Positions 27,242-35,253 of a stretch of 64,000 bases of DNA are shown here, one piece after another. How positions within the stretch are numbered: the first letter of the stretch is position 1; each line of letters starts with the position of its first letter. Source of the stretch: Angelakisella sp. (GTDB lineage: Bacteria > Bacillota > Clostridia > Oscillospirales > Ruminococcaceae); the NCBI GenBank assembly GCA_020025195.1, contig JAHHSN010000001.1, positions 1 through 64,000 of the forward strand, given 5' to 3'. The notes beneath the pieces were generated by a model. It was given only the letters and a program-made list of their open reading frames with translations. It did no database searches and was not told the origin of the DNA. A program made the position numbers and the translations under genes.

Positions 27242-28150
27242 ATGGTTAATAAGCTGAACATCAACGAGGAGCTGGAACGGTTCCGTGAAATCTGGAAATT
27301 AAGGCCGTCCGCGGCGCAGGAAATGCATCATACCAAAGAGCTTTGGGATGCACAGGCCGACCTGTGGGCGGAGGAGCTCCGGGGCGAGCGGTTCCGGAAG
27401 ATGACGGAAAGAAGAGTGCAGGCGTCGGCCCGCTTCCTGCGGGAAAAGGGGCTTTTGGGTGCGGACTGCGAGGTCATTGATCTCGGGTGCGGCCCCGGGC
27501 GCTTCGTGACGGAATTTGCAAGGACCGCGCGCCATGTTACGGGGGCGGATCTGTCCACGCAGATGCTCCTGCACGGCAGGGAATACGCCGAGGAATGCGG
27601 GGTCGGGGAAAAGACCTCCTGGGTCGAATGTGATTTCGGAAAGGCGGATATTAAAAAGCTTGGATGGGAAAAACGTTTCGATCTGGTCTTTACTTCCATC
27701 ACGCCGGCCATTGACGGGCTGGATGCGCTGGAAAAAATCTCCCGCATGAGCCGCGGCTTCTGCTTTAACAGCGCCGTAGTGGAAAGCAGGGATACGCTGG
27801 AGGAGGAGCTTTATCGTTACCTCATGGGGAATCCCCCGGATCGGGGCTTTGAATCCCACCAGCACTGGTTCTACGCGCTCTGCAACCTGCTGTTTCTGAC
27901 CGGGCGTTTCCCCATTACCGAGTACTATCGGGCGGAGGAGGAATATACCCCGAAGGCAACCGCCGAAACGGCCGATCGTCTGACCGAGTTCCTGATGAAG
28001 AAGTACGGAAAATCTCCCACCTGGGATCGGGAAAAGATCCTCCGGTTTCTCCGGAGCAAGGAGGAGAACGGGACTTCCCGGCGCATCACCGTTTATGGGT
28101 TTATTCTGTGGGATGAGCGGGAAACAGACCGAACGATCACAGGACTTTGA
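27242..28150 (+). CDS. SAM-dependent methyltransferase of importer cluster 2
   Basis: 302 residues, class I Rossmann methyltransferase: motif I VIDLGCGPGRFVTEFA (near residue 80), then the acidic motif II GADLSTQML, and a post-core segment FDLVFTSITPAIDGL. The N-terminal 65 residues and C-terminal half are not typical of any one subgroup. It follows the importer ATPase by 19 bp with its own GAGGAG site and ends the operon at a terminator, so it probably acts on the imported ligand, on a carrier for it, or on a metal-chelating small molecule. Target unknown. Confidence 0.75.
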   Translation: MVNKLNINEELERFREIWKLRPSAAQEMHHTKELWDAQADLWAEELRGERFRKMTERRVQASARFLREKGLLGADCEVIDLGCGPGRFVTEFARTARHVTGADLSTQMLLHGREYAEECGVGEKTSWVECDFGKADIKKLGWEKRFDLVFTSITPAIDGLDALEKISRMSRGFCFNSAVVESRDTLEEELYRYLMGNPPDRGFESHQHWFYALCNLLFLTGRFPITEYYRAEEEYTPKATAETADRLTEFLMKKYGKSPTWDREKILRFLRSKEENGTSRRITVYGFILWDERETDRTITGL

Positions 28151-28163
28151 ATAAGCGCCAAAT

Positions 28164-28196
28164 AGGCCCCCCGTCAAACGGAGGGCCTTTTGTGTT
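28164..28196 (+). terminator. Terminator of importer cluster 2
   Basis: AGGCCCCCCG (28164-28173) pairs with CGGAGGGCCT (28179-28188) with one C-A mismatch, followed by TTTGTGTTTT. Confidence 0.78.
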
Positions 28197-28249
28197 TTAT
28201 AGAAACCGAAAAGACTGAATTTCAGAGCGGATTCCGGGCCATTCTACTA

Positions 28250-28278
28250 TTGCTTAGCGGCGCGCTCCTTGTTAAAAT
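28250..28278 (+). promoter_or_regulatory. Candidate promoter for the M3 peptidase gene
   Basis: TTGCTT (28250-28255), 17-nt spacer, TAAAAT (28273-28278). It would give a 160-nt GC-rich leader before ATG 28444 in which I see no known riboswitch. Confidence 0.45.
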
Positions 28279-28443
28279 AGAAAAGACAGGATCAAAAACG
28301 CCCCGGACGGTTCGGAGAACAGGGAATGAGCCGAAGCGGGGCGGGGACCGGCACAGGCTCTGAAAATACTTCAAAGGGGCGGGGCCGCCAGTAGATAAAG
28401 AACCGATACCCGGATAAAATATAGAGAAAAGGGGAAGATCAGC

Positions 28444-30132
28444 ATGAAATTTAGTGAAATGCCTTATGAGCGTCCGAATCTGGAAAAACTCGCAGCCGTG
28501 GCAGAGCAGGCAGCTGCCGCCATCAAAGGTGCCGAAAGCGCTGAGGAGCAGATTGCCGCATATGACGAGTTTGAGACCGCGGCAAAGCATATTTATACGC
28601 TTTCCACCATTGCTTCCATCCGTCACTCGGTCAATACCAAAGACGCCTATTATGACGAGGAAAACCGTTTTATGGATGAAAACAGCCCCCGCATCGAGGC
28701 GATGAACCAGAAGGTCATTCGGACGCTGCTGAACTCCCGTTTCCGCCCCGAGCTGGAGCAGCATTACGGGGCCCTCATGTTTAAGAATCTGGAGATCTCC
28801 GTCCGTTCTTTTTCGCCGGAGATCGTGGAGCTTATGCAGCAGGTAAACAAGCTTTGCTCCGACTATCAGAAGCTCTATGCTTCGGCGGTGGTGGAATTTG
28901 ACGGGAAAAAGCTGCCGCTGCCGATGCTGGGCCCCTACAAGGAGAGCACCGACCGGGAGATCCGCCGCAAGGCTTTTGCCGCGGAGGCCGGTTTCTTTGA
29001 CGCTCACCGGGAGGAACTGGACCGCCTCTACGATGAGCTGATCCATGTGAGAGACGCCGAAGCGAAGAAGCTGGGCTACAGGAACTTCATCCAGCTGGGC
29101 TATGACCGCCTGGGGAGAAACTGCTACACGGCGGAGCAGGTGGCGGCATTCAGGGAACAGATCGCCCGGGATATGGTCCCCATTGTCGCAAAGATCAAGG
29201 AGTCGCAGCGCCGCCGTCTGGGGGTGGAGCGCTTCTGTTTCTATGATGACCCGCTCTTTTTCCCGGACGGCAACCCGAGGCCGGAGGGAACTTCCGATGA
29301 GATTCTGGCGGCGGGACAGGAGATGTACCGCGCGCTCAGCCCCGAGACCCGGGAATTTATCGACTTTATGTTCCGGAATGAGCTGTTTGACGTCCTTTCC
29401 AAGGACGGCAAGGCGCCCGGCGGCTACTGTACCGAGATCCCGGACTATCTTGCCCCTTTCATCTTCTCCAATTTTAACGGCACCTCCGGGGATGTGGATG
29501 TGCTGACCCATGAGGCGGGGCATGCCTTTGCCGCCTACCGCGCGCTCCGGCAGAATCTTCCCGCGATGCTCATCAATCCCACCATGGAGACCGCCGAGTG
29601 TCATTCCATGTCGATGGAGTTCCTCACCGAGCCCTATCATAAGAATTTCTTCGGCAGTCAGGCGGAAAAATATAAGCTGATGCACGGGGAGGCCGCCCTC
29701 ATTTTCATTCCCTACGGCTGCATGGTGGACGAATTCCAGCACCGCTGCTATGAGGAGCCGGATCTCACCCCCGCAGAGCGCAACGAGCTTTGGCTCTCCC
29801 TTGAGAAAAAATATCGTCCGTGGATCGATTTTGATGGTCTGCCCTTCTATGGCAGGGGAGCCGGCTGGCAGAGACAGCTCCACATCTATCTCTATCCGCT
29901 CTATTATATCGACTACTGTATGGCACAGACCATCGCCCTGCAGTTCTGGATGGCGTCCCTCAAGGATAGGGAGGACGCCTGGAAGCGGTACCTCACCTTT
30001 GTGGACGGCGCGGGCGCCAAGACCTTTGAGGAACTGGTACGGGCAGCCGGTCTCCGTCTCCCCTATGACGAGGGCAGCATCCGCAAGATCGGCACCGAGG
30101 TAAGCGAGTGGCTGGAAAAGAACGCGCTTTAA
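28444..30132 (+). CDS. M3-family oligoendopeptidase (PepF-like)
   Basis: 562 residues, the length of short M3 oligoendopeptidases. The zinc site is HEAGH in DVLTHEAGHAFAAYRAL (near residue 357), with the third ligand Glu expected in the following TAECHSMSMEF stretch. Cytosolic: no signal peptide. It degrades short peptides. GGGGAAG precedes ATG 28444. It is followed by cysK after 23 bp, so the two may be co-transcribed. Confidence 0.92.
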   Translation: MKFSEMPYERPNLEKLAAVAEQAAAAIKGAESAEEQIAAYDEFETAAKHIYTLSTIASIRHSVNTKDAYYDEENRFMDENSPRIEAMNQKVIRTLLNSRFRPELEQHYGALMFKNLEISVRSFSPEIVELMQQVNKLCSDYQKLYASAVVEFDGKKLPLPMLGPYKESTDREIRRKAFAAEAGFFDAHREELDRLYDELIHVRDAEAKKLGYRNFIQLGYDRLGRNCYTAEQVAAFREQIARDMVPIVAKIKESQRRRLGVERFCFYDDPLFFPDGNPRPEGTSDEILAAGQEMYRALSPETREFIDFMFRNELFDVLSKDGKAPGGYCTEIPDYLAPFIFSNFNGTSGDVDVLTHEAGHAFAAYRALRQNLPAMLINPTMETAECHSMSMEFLTEPYHKNFFGSQAEKYKLMHGEAALIFIPYGCMVDEFQHRCYEEPDLTPAERNELWLSLEKKYRPWIDFDGLPFYGRGAGWQRQLHIYLYPLYYIDYCMAQTIALQFWMASLKDREDAWKRYLTFVDGAGAKTFEELVRAAGLRLPYDEGSIRKIGTEVSEWLEKNAL

Positions 30133-30155
30133 CATCTTAGAAAAGAGGAAACACT

Positions 30156-31088
30156 ATGGCAGAGATCTTTGATTCCATGATAGACCTGATCGGTAAGACC
30201 CCGCTGGTCCGCCTGAAAAAGCTGGAGGAGCGCTTTGGCTGCGAGGGCCATCTCCTCGCCAAGCTGGAGCGCGGCAACCCAGGCGGCAGCGTCAAGGACC
30301 GAGTCGCTCTGCGGATGGTACTGGACGCCGAACAGGCGGGCAGACTTCACCCCGGAGATACCATCATCGAGCCGACCAGTGGCAACACCGGCATCGGGCT
30401 TTCCGCGGTAGCGGCGGCGCGCGGCTACAAGGCGGTCATCATCATGCCGGATTCCATGAGTGTGGAGCGGGTGCGACTGATGAAGGCCTATGGTGCCGAG
30501 GTAGTGCTGACTCCCGGCAAGCTGGGCATGCAGGGAACTTTGGATAAGGCGGAGGAGCTTCAGAAGGAGATCCCCGGTAGCATGGTGGCGGGCCAGTTTG
30601 TGAACCCTTCCAACAGCACTGCGCACTATGAAACCACTGGTCCTGAAATCTGGAGGGATACCGATGGGAAGGTGGGCGCCTTTGTGGCGGGCGTCGGCAC
30701 CGGCGGCACCGTGACCGGCGTCGGCCGTTATCTCAAGGAGCAGGATGCCTCCGTCCGCATCGTTGCTGTGGAGCCGAGCGATTCCCCGCTCCTCAGCGGC
30801 GGCAAGGCCGGTCCCCATGGAATTCAGGGCATCGGTGCGAATTTTGTCCCGGAGGTGCTGGACACCGAAATCTATGACGAGATCCTCACCGTCACCACCG
30901 AAAGCTCCTACACCATGGCACGGCTTCTTGCGCGGGAGGAGGGACTTCTCACCGGCATTTCCTCCGGCGCTGCCCTCGCGGCGGCGGTCGAGATCGCGAA
31001 GCGGCCCGAGCTGCGGGGCAAAAACGTGGTGGCGCTTCTGCCGGATACCGGCGAGAGGTATCTTTCCACCGCCCTGTTTTCGGAATAA
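30156..31088 (+). CDS. cysK: Cysteine synthase A
   Basis: 310 residues. It makes L-cysteine from O-acetylserine and sulfide. PLP-binding Lys in NPGGSVKDRVAL, substrate loop EPTSGNTGIGLS, phosphate-cradle GTGGTVTGVGRYL. ATG 30156 has AAAGAGG upstream. It ends just before a strong hairpin (31093-31132). Confidence 0.95.
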   Translation: MAEIFDSMIDLIGKTPLVRLKKLEERFGCEGHLLAKLERGNPGGSVKDRVALRMVLDAEQAGRLHPGDTIIEPTSGNTGIGLSAVAAARGYKAVIIMPDSMSVERVRLMKAYGAEVVLTPGKLGMQGTLDKAEELQKEIPGSMVAGQFVNPSNSTAHYETTGPEIWRDTDGKVGAFVAGVGTGGTVTGVGRYLKEQDASVRIVAVEPSDSPLLSGGKAGPHGIQGIGANFVPEVLDTEIYDEILTVTTESSYTMARLLAREEGLLTGISSGAALAAAVEIAKRPELRGKNVVALLPDTGERYLSTALFSE

Positions 31089-31092
31089 GAAA

Positions 31093-31132
31093 AAAGCGTT
31101 CGACCCCGGGTTTCCCCGGGGTCGAACGCTTT
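31093..31132. terminator. Perfect 18-bp hairpin between cysK and the opposite-strand RNA
   Basis: AAAGCGTTCGACCCCGGG pairs perfectly with its complement around a 3-4 nt loop. On the minus strand it is followed by TTTTTCTT, a proper terminator for the RNA transcribed from 31349; on the plus strand the following CTTTCG is less U-rich, but it can also end cysK. Confidence 0.85.
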
Positions 31133-31343
31133 CGATAGGATTCTTAGTCTATGGAGCAAGATGTTAGGTTCCGGCGGCCTTATGCTTTACCGACGGAACA
31201 GCCCTTTCTACCCGGTTTTTGACGGAGGAGCGGGGCCGCAAGACGGCCATGCCGATGACGTTTCCAACAAAGCTCCTTGCGGTCCGGCTGCGAGGAAATA
31301 TCATTTCCCACTCCGCTTTTTGTCCATGAGTTAAAGAAGACTA
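31133..31343 (-). ncRNA. Candidate structured ncRNA (possibly 6S RNA)
   Basis: A sigma-A promoter (31377-31349) and a strong terminator (31132-31093) frame a gene-free stretch on the minus strand. The predicted transcript begins near AGTTAGTC and its end reads GACTAAGA, so 5' and 3' ends pair; ATGGA/TCCAT extends this closing stem. Inside, GGAAAT/ATTTCC, CCGCAAG/CTTGCGG, GGAGC/GCTCC and GTTCCG/CGGAAC form local stems. The length of about 200-250 nt and a long closing stem resemble 6S RNA, but I could not match a diagnostic sequence. SRP RNA, tmRNA and RNase P were considered and do not fit. Confidence 0.5.
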
Positions 31344-31348
31344 ACTAA

Positions 31349-31377
31349 ATGATACACGATTTCCAACCATAAATCAA
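31349..31377 (-). promoter_or_regulatory. Promoter of the candidate ncRNA
   Basis: Minus strand TTGATT (31377-31372), 17-nt spacer, TATCAT (31354-31349). No ORF follows on that strand before the terminator. Confidence 0.65.
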
Positions 31378-31483
31378 GAGGAAATTTGTTTTTGGCGGAA
31401 AATTTCCCCGGGAAAAGGCTGAAAACCTCCGCGCTGGGGGAGACTTTCGGTATCGTTTGTGGGAGAGAAAAAATGAGGAATGG

Positions 31484-31723
31484 TTATTGCGGCATCCGTT
31501 TCTTTATGAAAATGTCGGAGAGAAAGACGATTGGCATCCCGCTCAGGAACAGAATGGGGATCTGACGCCGGATCTGGCGGGTCAGGATGTAATAGTGCAG
31601 CGGTTCCCGCCCCGCTTCGATCATATAGTCGGAAAGAAGCGCGAGCAGCGCGAGCAGGAAGGTCACGATGACGGATGCCAGAAGGGCCCAGCGGGAAAAA
31701 GGGGAGAGGGGGATTCGTTTCAT
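31484..31723 (-). CDS. Small two-span membrane protein, unknown
   Basis: 79 residues from ATG 31723, which has AAAGGAGG 7 nt upstream; the GTG at 31741 is in frame but contains that ribosome site. Two hydrophobic spans (about residues 10-32 and 51-70) separated by a basic loop (TRQIRRQ). No family recognised. It is divergent from nrdR and stands alone. Confidence 0.55.
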   Translation of the reverse strand: MKRIPLSPFSRWALLASVIVTFLLALLALLSDYMIEAGREPLHYYILTRQIRRQIPILFLSGMPIVFLSDIFIKKRMPQ

Positions 31724-31855
31724 AGACAGGCCTCCTTTCACCGTCTATTTTAGCGAAGAAAAACGGCTGGTTTCAAGTCGGTTTTATTGGCAGTCGAGCC
31801 GGAATATGAGAAAAACGGCGCTCCTTTCCAGCGGTTGCTCTGCCGCTAGTTTTTC

Positions 31856-31884
31856 TTGTCAAAAAGGGCGCCTTCTGGTATAAT
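31856..31884 (+). promoter_or_regulatory. Promoter of nrdR
   Basis: TTGTCA (31856-31861), 17-nt spacer, TATAAT (31879-31884), 28 bp before the start codon. Confidence 0.8.
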
Positions 31885-31912
31885 ATATAAAATAAAAAAG
31901 GAGGGGAATGCG

Positions 31913-32377
31913 ATGAAATGTCCTTATTGCGGTTATCTGGAAAGCAAAGTGATCGATACAAGACCCACCGATGAGGGAGAACGGATCCGGCGGCGGCGGG
32001 AGTGTCTGCAATGCGGCAAGCGCTTTACCTCCTATGAGGTAGTGGAGACGACTCCCGTTATGGTCATCAAGAAGGATGGCTCCCGGGAAGTTTTCAACCG
32101 GGACAAGCTCTTGCGCGGGGTGATGAAATCCTGCGAAAAGCGTCCCGTGACGCTGGCACAGCTGGATGAGCTGGTCGCGGAGATCGATTCGGAACTGCAG
32201 AACCGTCTGGAGCGGGAGGTTCCCTCCTCGGTCATCGGGGAACTGGTGATGGAGAAGCTGAAACGGGTGGATCAGGTTGCCTATGTGCGGTTTGCCTCGG
32301 TCTACCGGGAATTTAAGGACATCAATTCGTTTTTGGAGGAGCTCAAGGAGATTTTGGCTCATGAAGGGGTCAAATGA
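31913..32377 (+). CDS. nrdR: Transcriptional repressor NrdR
   Basis: 154 residues from ATG 31913 (GGAGG upstream); the frame is open further upstream but not translated. An N-terminal zinc ribbon CPYCG...CLQCGKRF with RRRREC is followed by an ATP-cone (residues about 49-139, VIKKDGSREVFNRDKLL). NrdR represses ribonucleotide reductase genes when dATP is high. No nrd gene is in the window, so it acts in trans. Confidence 0.95.
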   Translation: MKCPYCGYLESKVIDTRPTDEGERIRRRRECLQCGKRFTSYEVVETTPVMVIKKDGSREVFNRDKLLRGVMKSCEKRPVTLAQLDELVAEIDSELQNRLEREVPSSVIGELVMEKLKRVDQVAYVRFASVYREFKDINSFLEELKEILAHEGVK

Positions 32378-32398
32378 TTTTTGTTCCGAGGAGACAGG

Positions 32399-32430
32399 GC
32401 CGGGAGTTGTTCGACTTCCGGCTTATTCTA
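32399..32430 (+). terminator. Weak terminator after nrdR
   Basis: GCCGGGAGT (32399-32407) pairs with ACTTCCGGC (32414-32422), followed by TTATTCTATT. Confidence 0.5.
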
Positions 32431-32623
32431 TTGGGAGGGAAGGGAGTGCCCTCTCATCGCGGCGGGAAGATTTTCCTTAGGAGGGTAAAAATGGGAAACT
32501 CCCCGGCTTTTTCCCTAGAAAACGGTTGATTTATCAGCAAATGTTCACAATTGCGGCATTGAATCAAAATAGACGCTATGATACACTTATCTTATATATA
32601 ATGAATGTTACTGGGAGAATAAA

Positions 32624-33694
32624 ATGAAGCATATTTTAATCTGTCTATTGATAGCGCTTGGGATATTCGCCTTTATGGGAAATCGCTTTTCCGGAGGGGA
32701 ATCTCCCAAGCGGGATAACAATATCGTCATGGCAACGCATACCAATGTCCAGAAGCAGACCGCCGCAAAGGTCGGCGTGCTGCTGAACCACGCAGACAAT
32801 GCCGACAAGGTGAATTTCCTCAAGACACTGGAAAAAGACCTCGGCCATACGGCAGCGGTCCAGACGGTGGACTGCGCGGGAAGCGCAGAAGCTCAGATGC
32901 GGTATTTTAAAAAGTTGCTTGAAGATGGGAACCGCTTCATCTTTGCAGAGGTTTTTGAGCCGGAGAATGTGGATGGGATGATTGCCCTGGCCAAGGAATA
33001 CGGGGCGGCGCTTTTACTGGATGGACACACCCTGACGGATCAGCAGCTCAAGGCTTATCCTGCGGTCTATACGATTGGAACGTCTCCGTCTGAAACCATT
33101 TTCTCTCTGGCCAATGTCATCGCCTCCTACTGGGCAACCAATGAGGACCAGCTGGACCGGCGCAAGAATGACGAGGTATTTTACTATTCCATGGTCTCGA
33201 ATGAGGAGTTTGAGGATTCCGATGAGCGGAAAGCGCTGGAAAAGGAAGCAGCGGACCGCGGCTGCGAATTGGAACTGGTCCATGATGCCATTACGGATTA
33301 CCTCAACTACAATTATGAAGGCGAGCTGTATGACATCTATCTCTCCAAGGCGGAGCTCATTCTCTTTACCAACAGCAGCGACGCATTAAAGGCCTATAAT
33401 TATTTCCACAACCCGTCGATATTCAGCTATGGCCCGCCCCGCATCGTGTTCGGGGTCCTCTCGGCGGATGACTTGGCTTATTCGCTCTTTGAGGAGCAGA
33501 AGGTGCTGTTCGTTTTGGGAAACGGCGGCTCTGTCATGGGTCGTCTGGCCGCTAAAATGATCACTGCGCTGGCGAATGGGGAACCGCTTAACTATTCTAA
33601 TGTCGGCGTGATGCCCTCCCAGAACGGAAGATCTTTCCTTTGCGGAGACCTCCTGCTGCGTAATATAATAGAGAAACCCGAAAAGAACAGCTGA
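32624..33694 (+). CDS. Periplasmic-binding-protein-like exported protein
   Basis: 356 residues. An N-terminal hydrophobic segment (MKHILICLLIALGIFAFMG) acts as signal or anchor, then a fold like type I sugar-binding proteins: VGVLLNHADNADKVNFLKTL, a change-over between two lobes, and ILFTNSSDALKAYNYF with VFGVLSADDLAYSLF near the end. No lipobox Cys. No permease or ATPase gene is nearby, so it may be a sensor or scavenging partner rather than part of an importer. A candidate promoter TTGAAT-17-TACACT lies at 32559-32587. The 247-bp gap before it also holds the nrdR terminator and a 12-codon mini-ORF (32491-32529). Confidence 0.6.
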   Translation: MKHILICLLIALGIFAFMGNRFSGGESPKRDNNIVMATHTNVQKQTAAKVGVLLNHADNADKVNFLKTLEKDLGHTAAVQTVDCAGSAEAQMRYFKKLLEDGNRFIFAEVFEPENVDGMIALAKEYGAALLLDGHTLTDQQLKAYPAVYTIGTSPSETIFSLANVIASYWATNEDQLDRRKNDEVFYYSMVSNEEFEDSDERKALEKEAADRGCELELVHDAITDYLNYNYEGELYDIYLSKAELILFTNSSDALKAYNYFHNPSIFSYGPPRIVFGVLSADDLAYSLFEEQKVLFVLGNGGSVMGRLAAKMITALANGEPLNYSNVGVMPSQNGRSFLCGDLLLRNIIEKPEKNS

Positions 33695-33773
33695 ACCGAG
33701 GCATGATCTCCTCCGCCCCGCAGGGGAAAGGAGAGGGATGCTCAGCCAGATTTCCGTAAGGAGGAACCACAGC

Positions 33774-35231
33774 TTGAAGAAACTGATTTGCTTATTGATG
33801 GCAGTTTGCCTGATCGCGACCGGAGTGGGCTGCGCTCAGCCGGGGACCGTACCCGCAGGGACAAAGCCGGAGGATATCAAGCAGGGAACGGCGGAGCTTC
33901 CAGCGGATCTGCCCCTCATCGGCGGGGAAGGGGAATTCCCCTCGGGGAACCCGGAGGATAAGCCAAAACCCAAACCGGAGGAAGAACCTAAACCTGAAGA
34001 AAAGCCCAAGCCGAAGCCGACGGAAAAGCCTGATCCCAAGCCAGAGGAAAAACCAAAGCCCGAAGAAAAACCCAAGCCGAAGCCGGAGACAAAGCCTGAG
34101 CCGAAGCCGGAGGTCAAACCCGATCCGGCCCCGGCCCCGTCGGACGAAATGCGGGCGGTCTGGGTCTCCTATCTGGAGCTGGACGGGATGCTGAAGGGAA
34201 AAAGCCGGAATCAATTCCGGGATAACTTTGCAAGGGCCTGCGAGAATGCGAAAAAACTGGGCCTCAATACCATTATTGCCCATGTGAGACCCTTTGGAGA
34301 CGCGGTTTACAACTCCTCCCTCTTTCCGACCTCCTATCTGATCACCGGGACGGAGGGCGATCCTCTCCCCTTTGACCCCCTCACCGTGATGGTGGAGACC
34401 GCGCACCAAAAGGGACTGCGTCTGGAGGCATGGATCAATCCCTACCGGGTTCGCGCGAATGGGAACCGGGCCCTTTCGGCAGGGAATCCCGCCAAAAAGT
34501 TTTTGGATGAGGGCAGCGACGCGATTTATACATATAACAGCGGCGTCTATTATAACCCCGGTTCTCCCGAGGCGGTGGAGCTTATTGTGGAAGGCGTCAA
34601 GGAGATCGTCTCAAATTATAATGTGGACGGTATCCATTTTGACGACTACTTCTACGCGACGACGGATCCTTCCATTGATTCCGGGCTTTACAGCCAGATC
34701 GGCGGGGGTAAGTCTCTTGGCGACTGGCGGCGTTCCAATGTAAACGAGATGGTTAGAAAGGTCTATTCTGCCATCAAGACGATCAAACCCTCGGTGCGCT
34801 TCGGCATCAGCCCTCAGGGCAATACGAGCATCAACTACGGGTCGCTTTACGCCGACGTTGCAACATGGGTTTCCACGAGCGGTTATGTGGATTATATCTG
34901 TCCACAGATCTATTATGGGTTTCTGCATCACACTCATGATTTTAACAAGATCGCACGGGAATTCAGCTCTATGATCAAGACGGATTCCGTGGACCTCTAT
35001 GTCGGACTTTCGGTCTATAAGATCGGGAAGGAGGACGCCTACGCGGGCGCTTCAGGCCGAACCGAGTGGGCCGATCATTCCGATATGCTTTCCCGCATGG
35101 TGACAGCGGCGCGGGGAACCCCGAGATGTAATGGCTTTATGCTTTATAGCTATAATTCGATGTTTCATCCCGGAGCCGCGGTGAGCGGTCAGGTGGAGAG
35201 CGAGCTTTCTGCTCTTAAAAAGGTTTTGTAA
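33774..35231 (+). CDS. GHL10-family glycosyl-hydrolase-like lipoprotein
   Basis: About 485 residues. TTG 33774 is preferred: AAGGAGG lies 9 nt upstream and the product then starts [19 protein letters not shown], a classic lipoprotein signal; ATG 33738 would add 12 residues before it. A flexible proline/lysine/glutamate linker (about residues 60-120, repeats of KPEEKPKPK) leads to a glycosyl-hydrolase-like GHL10 domain: [46 protein letters not shown], and [12 protein letters not shown] with the acidic pair DD. The linker probably spans the peptidoglycan. Substrate unknown, presumably a wall glycan. Followed by a second GHL10-like protein. Confidence 0.85.
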   Translation: MKKLICLLMAVCLIATGVGCAQPGTVPAGTKPEDIKQGTAELPADLPLIGGEGEFPSGNPEDKPKPKPEEEPKPEEKPKPKPTEKPDPKPEEKPKPEEKPKPKPETKPEPKPEVKPDPAPAPSDEMRAVWVSYLELDGMLKGKSRNQFRDNFARACENAKKLGLNTIIAHVRPFGDAVYNSSLFPTSYLITGTEGDPLPFDPLTVMVETAHQKGLRLEAWINPYRVRANGNRALSAGNPAKKFLDEGSDAIYTYNSGVYYNPGSPEAVELIVEGVKEIVSNYNVDGIHFDDYFYATTDPSIDSGLYSQIGGGKSLGDWRRSNVNEMVRKVYSAIKTIKPSVRFGISPQGNTSINYGSLYADVATWVSTSGYVDYICPQIYYGFLHHTHDFNKIAREFSSMIKTDSVDLYVGLSVYKIGKEDAYAGASGRTEWADHSDMLSRMVTAARGTPRCNGFMLYSYNSMFHPGAAVSGQVESELSALKKVL

Positions 35232-35253
35232 TTTTGAATTGGGAGGAAGTCCG

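Noticed and set aside
28222..30135. 637-codon open frame antisense to the M3 peptidase
   Set aside because: Shadow of a confident gene with an intact HEAGH site; the frame shows no domain pattern.
33960..34130. Repetitive DNA that could be taken for a tandem repeat array
   Set aside because: It encodes an irregular KPEEKPKPK protein linker in frame; unit length and sequence vary, as in normal wall-spanning linkers.
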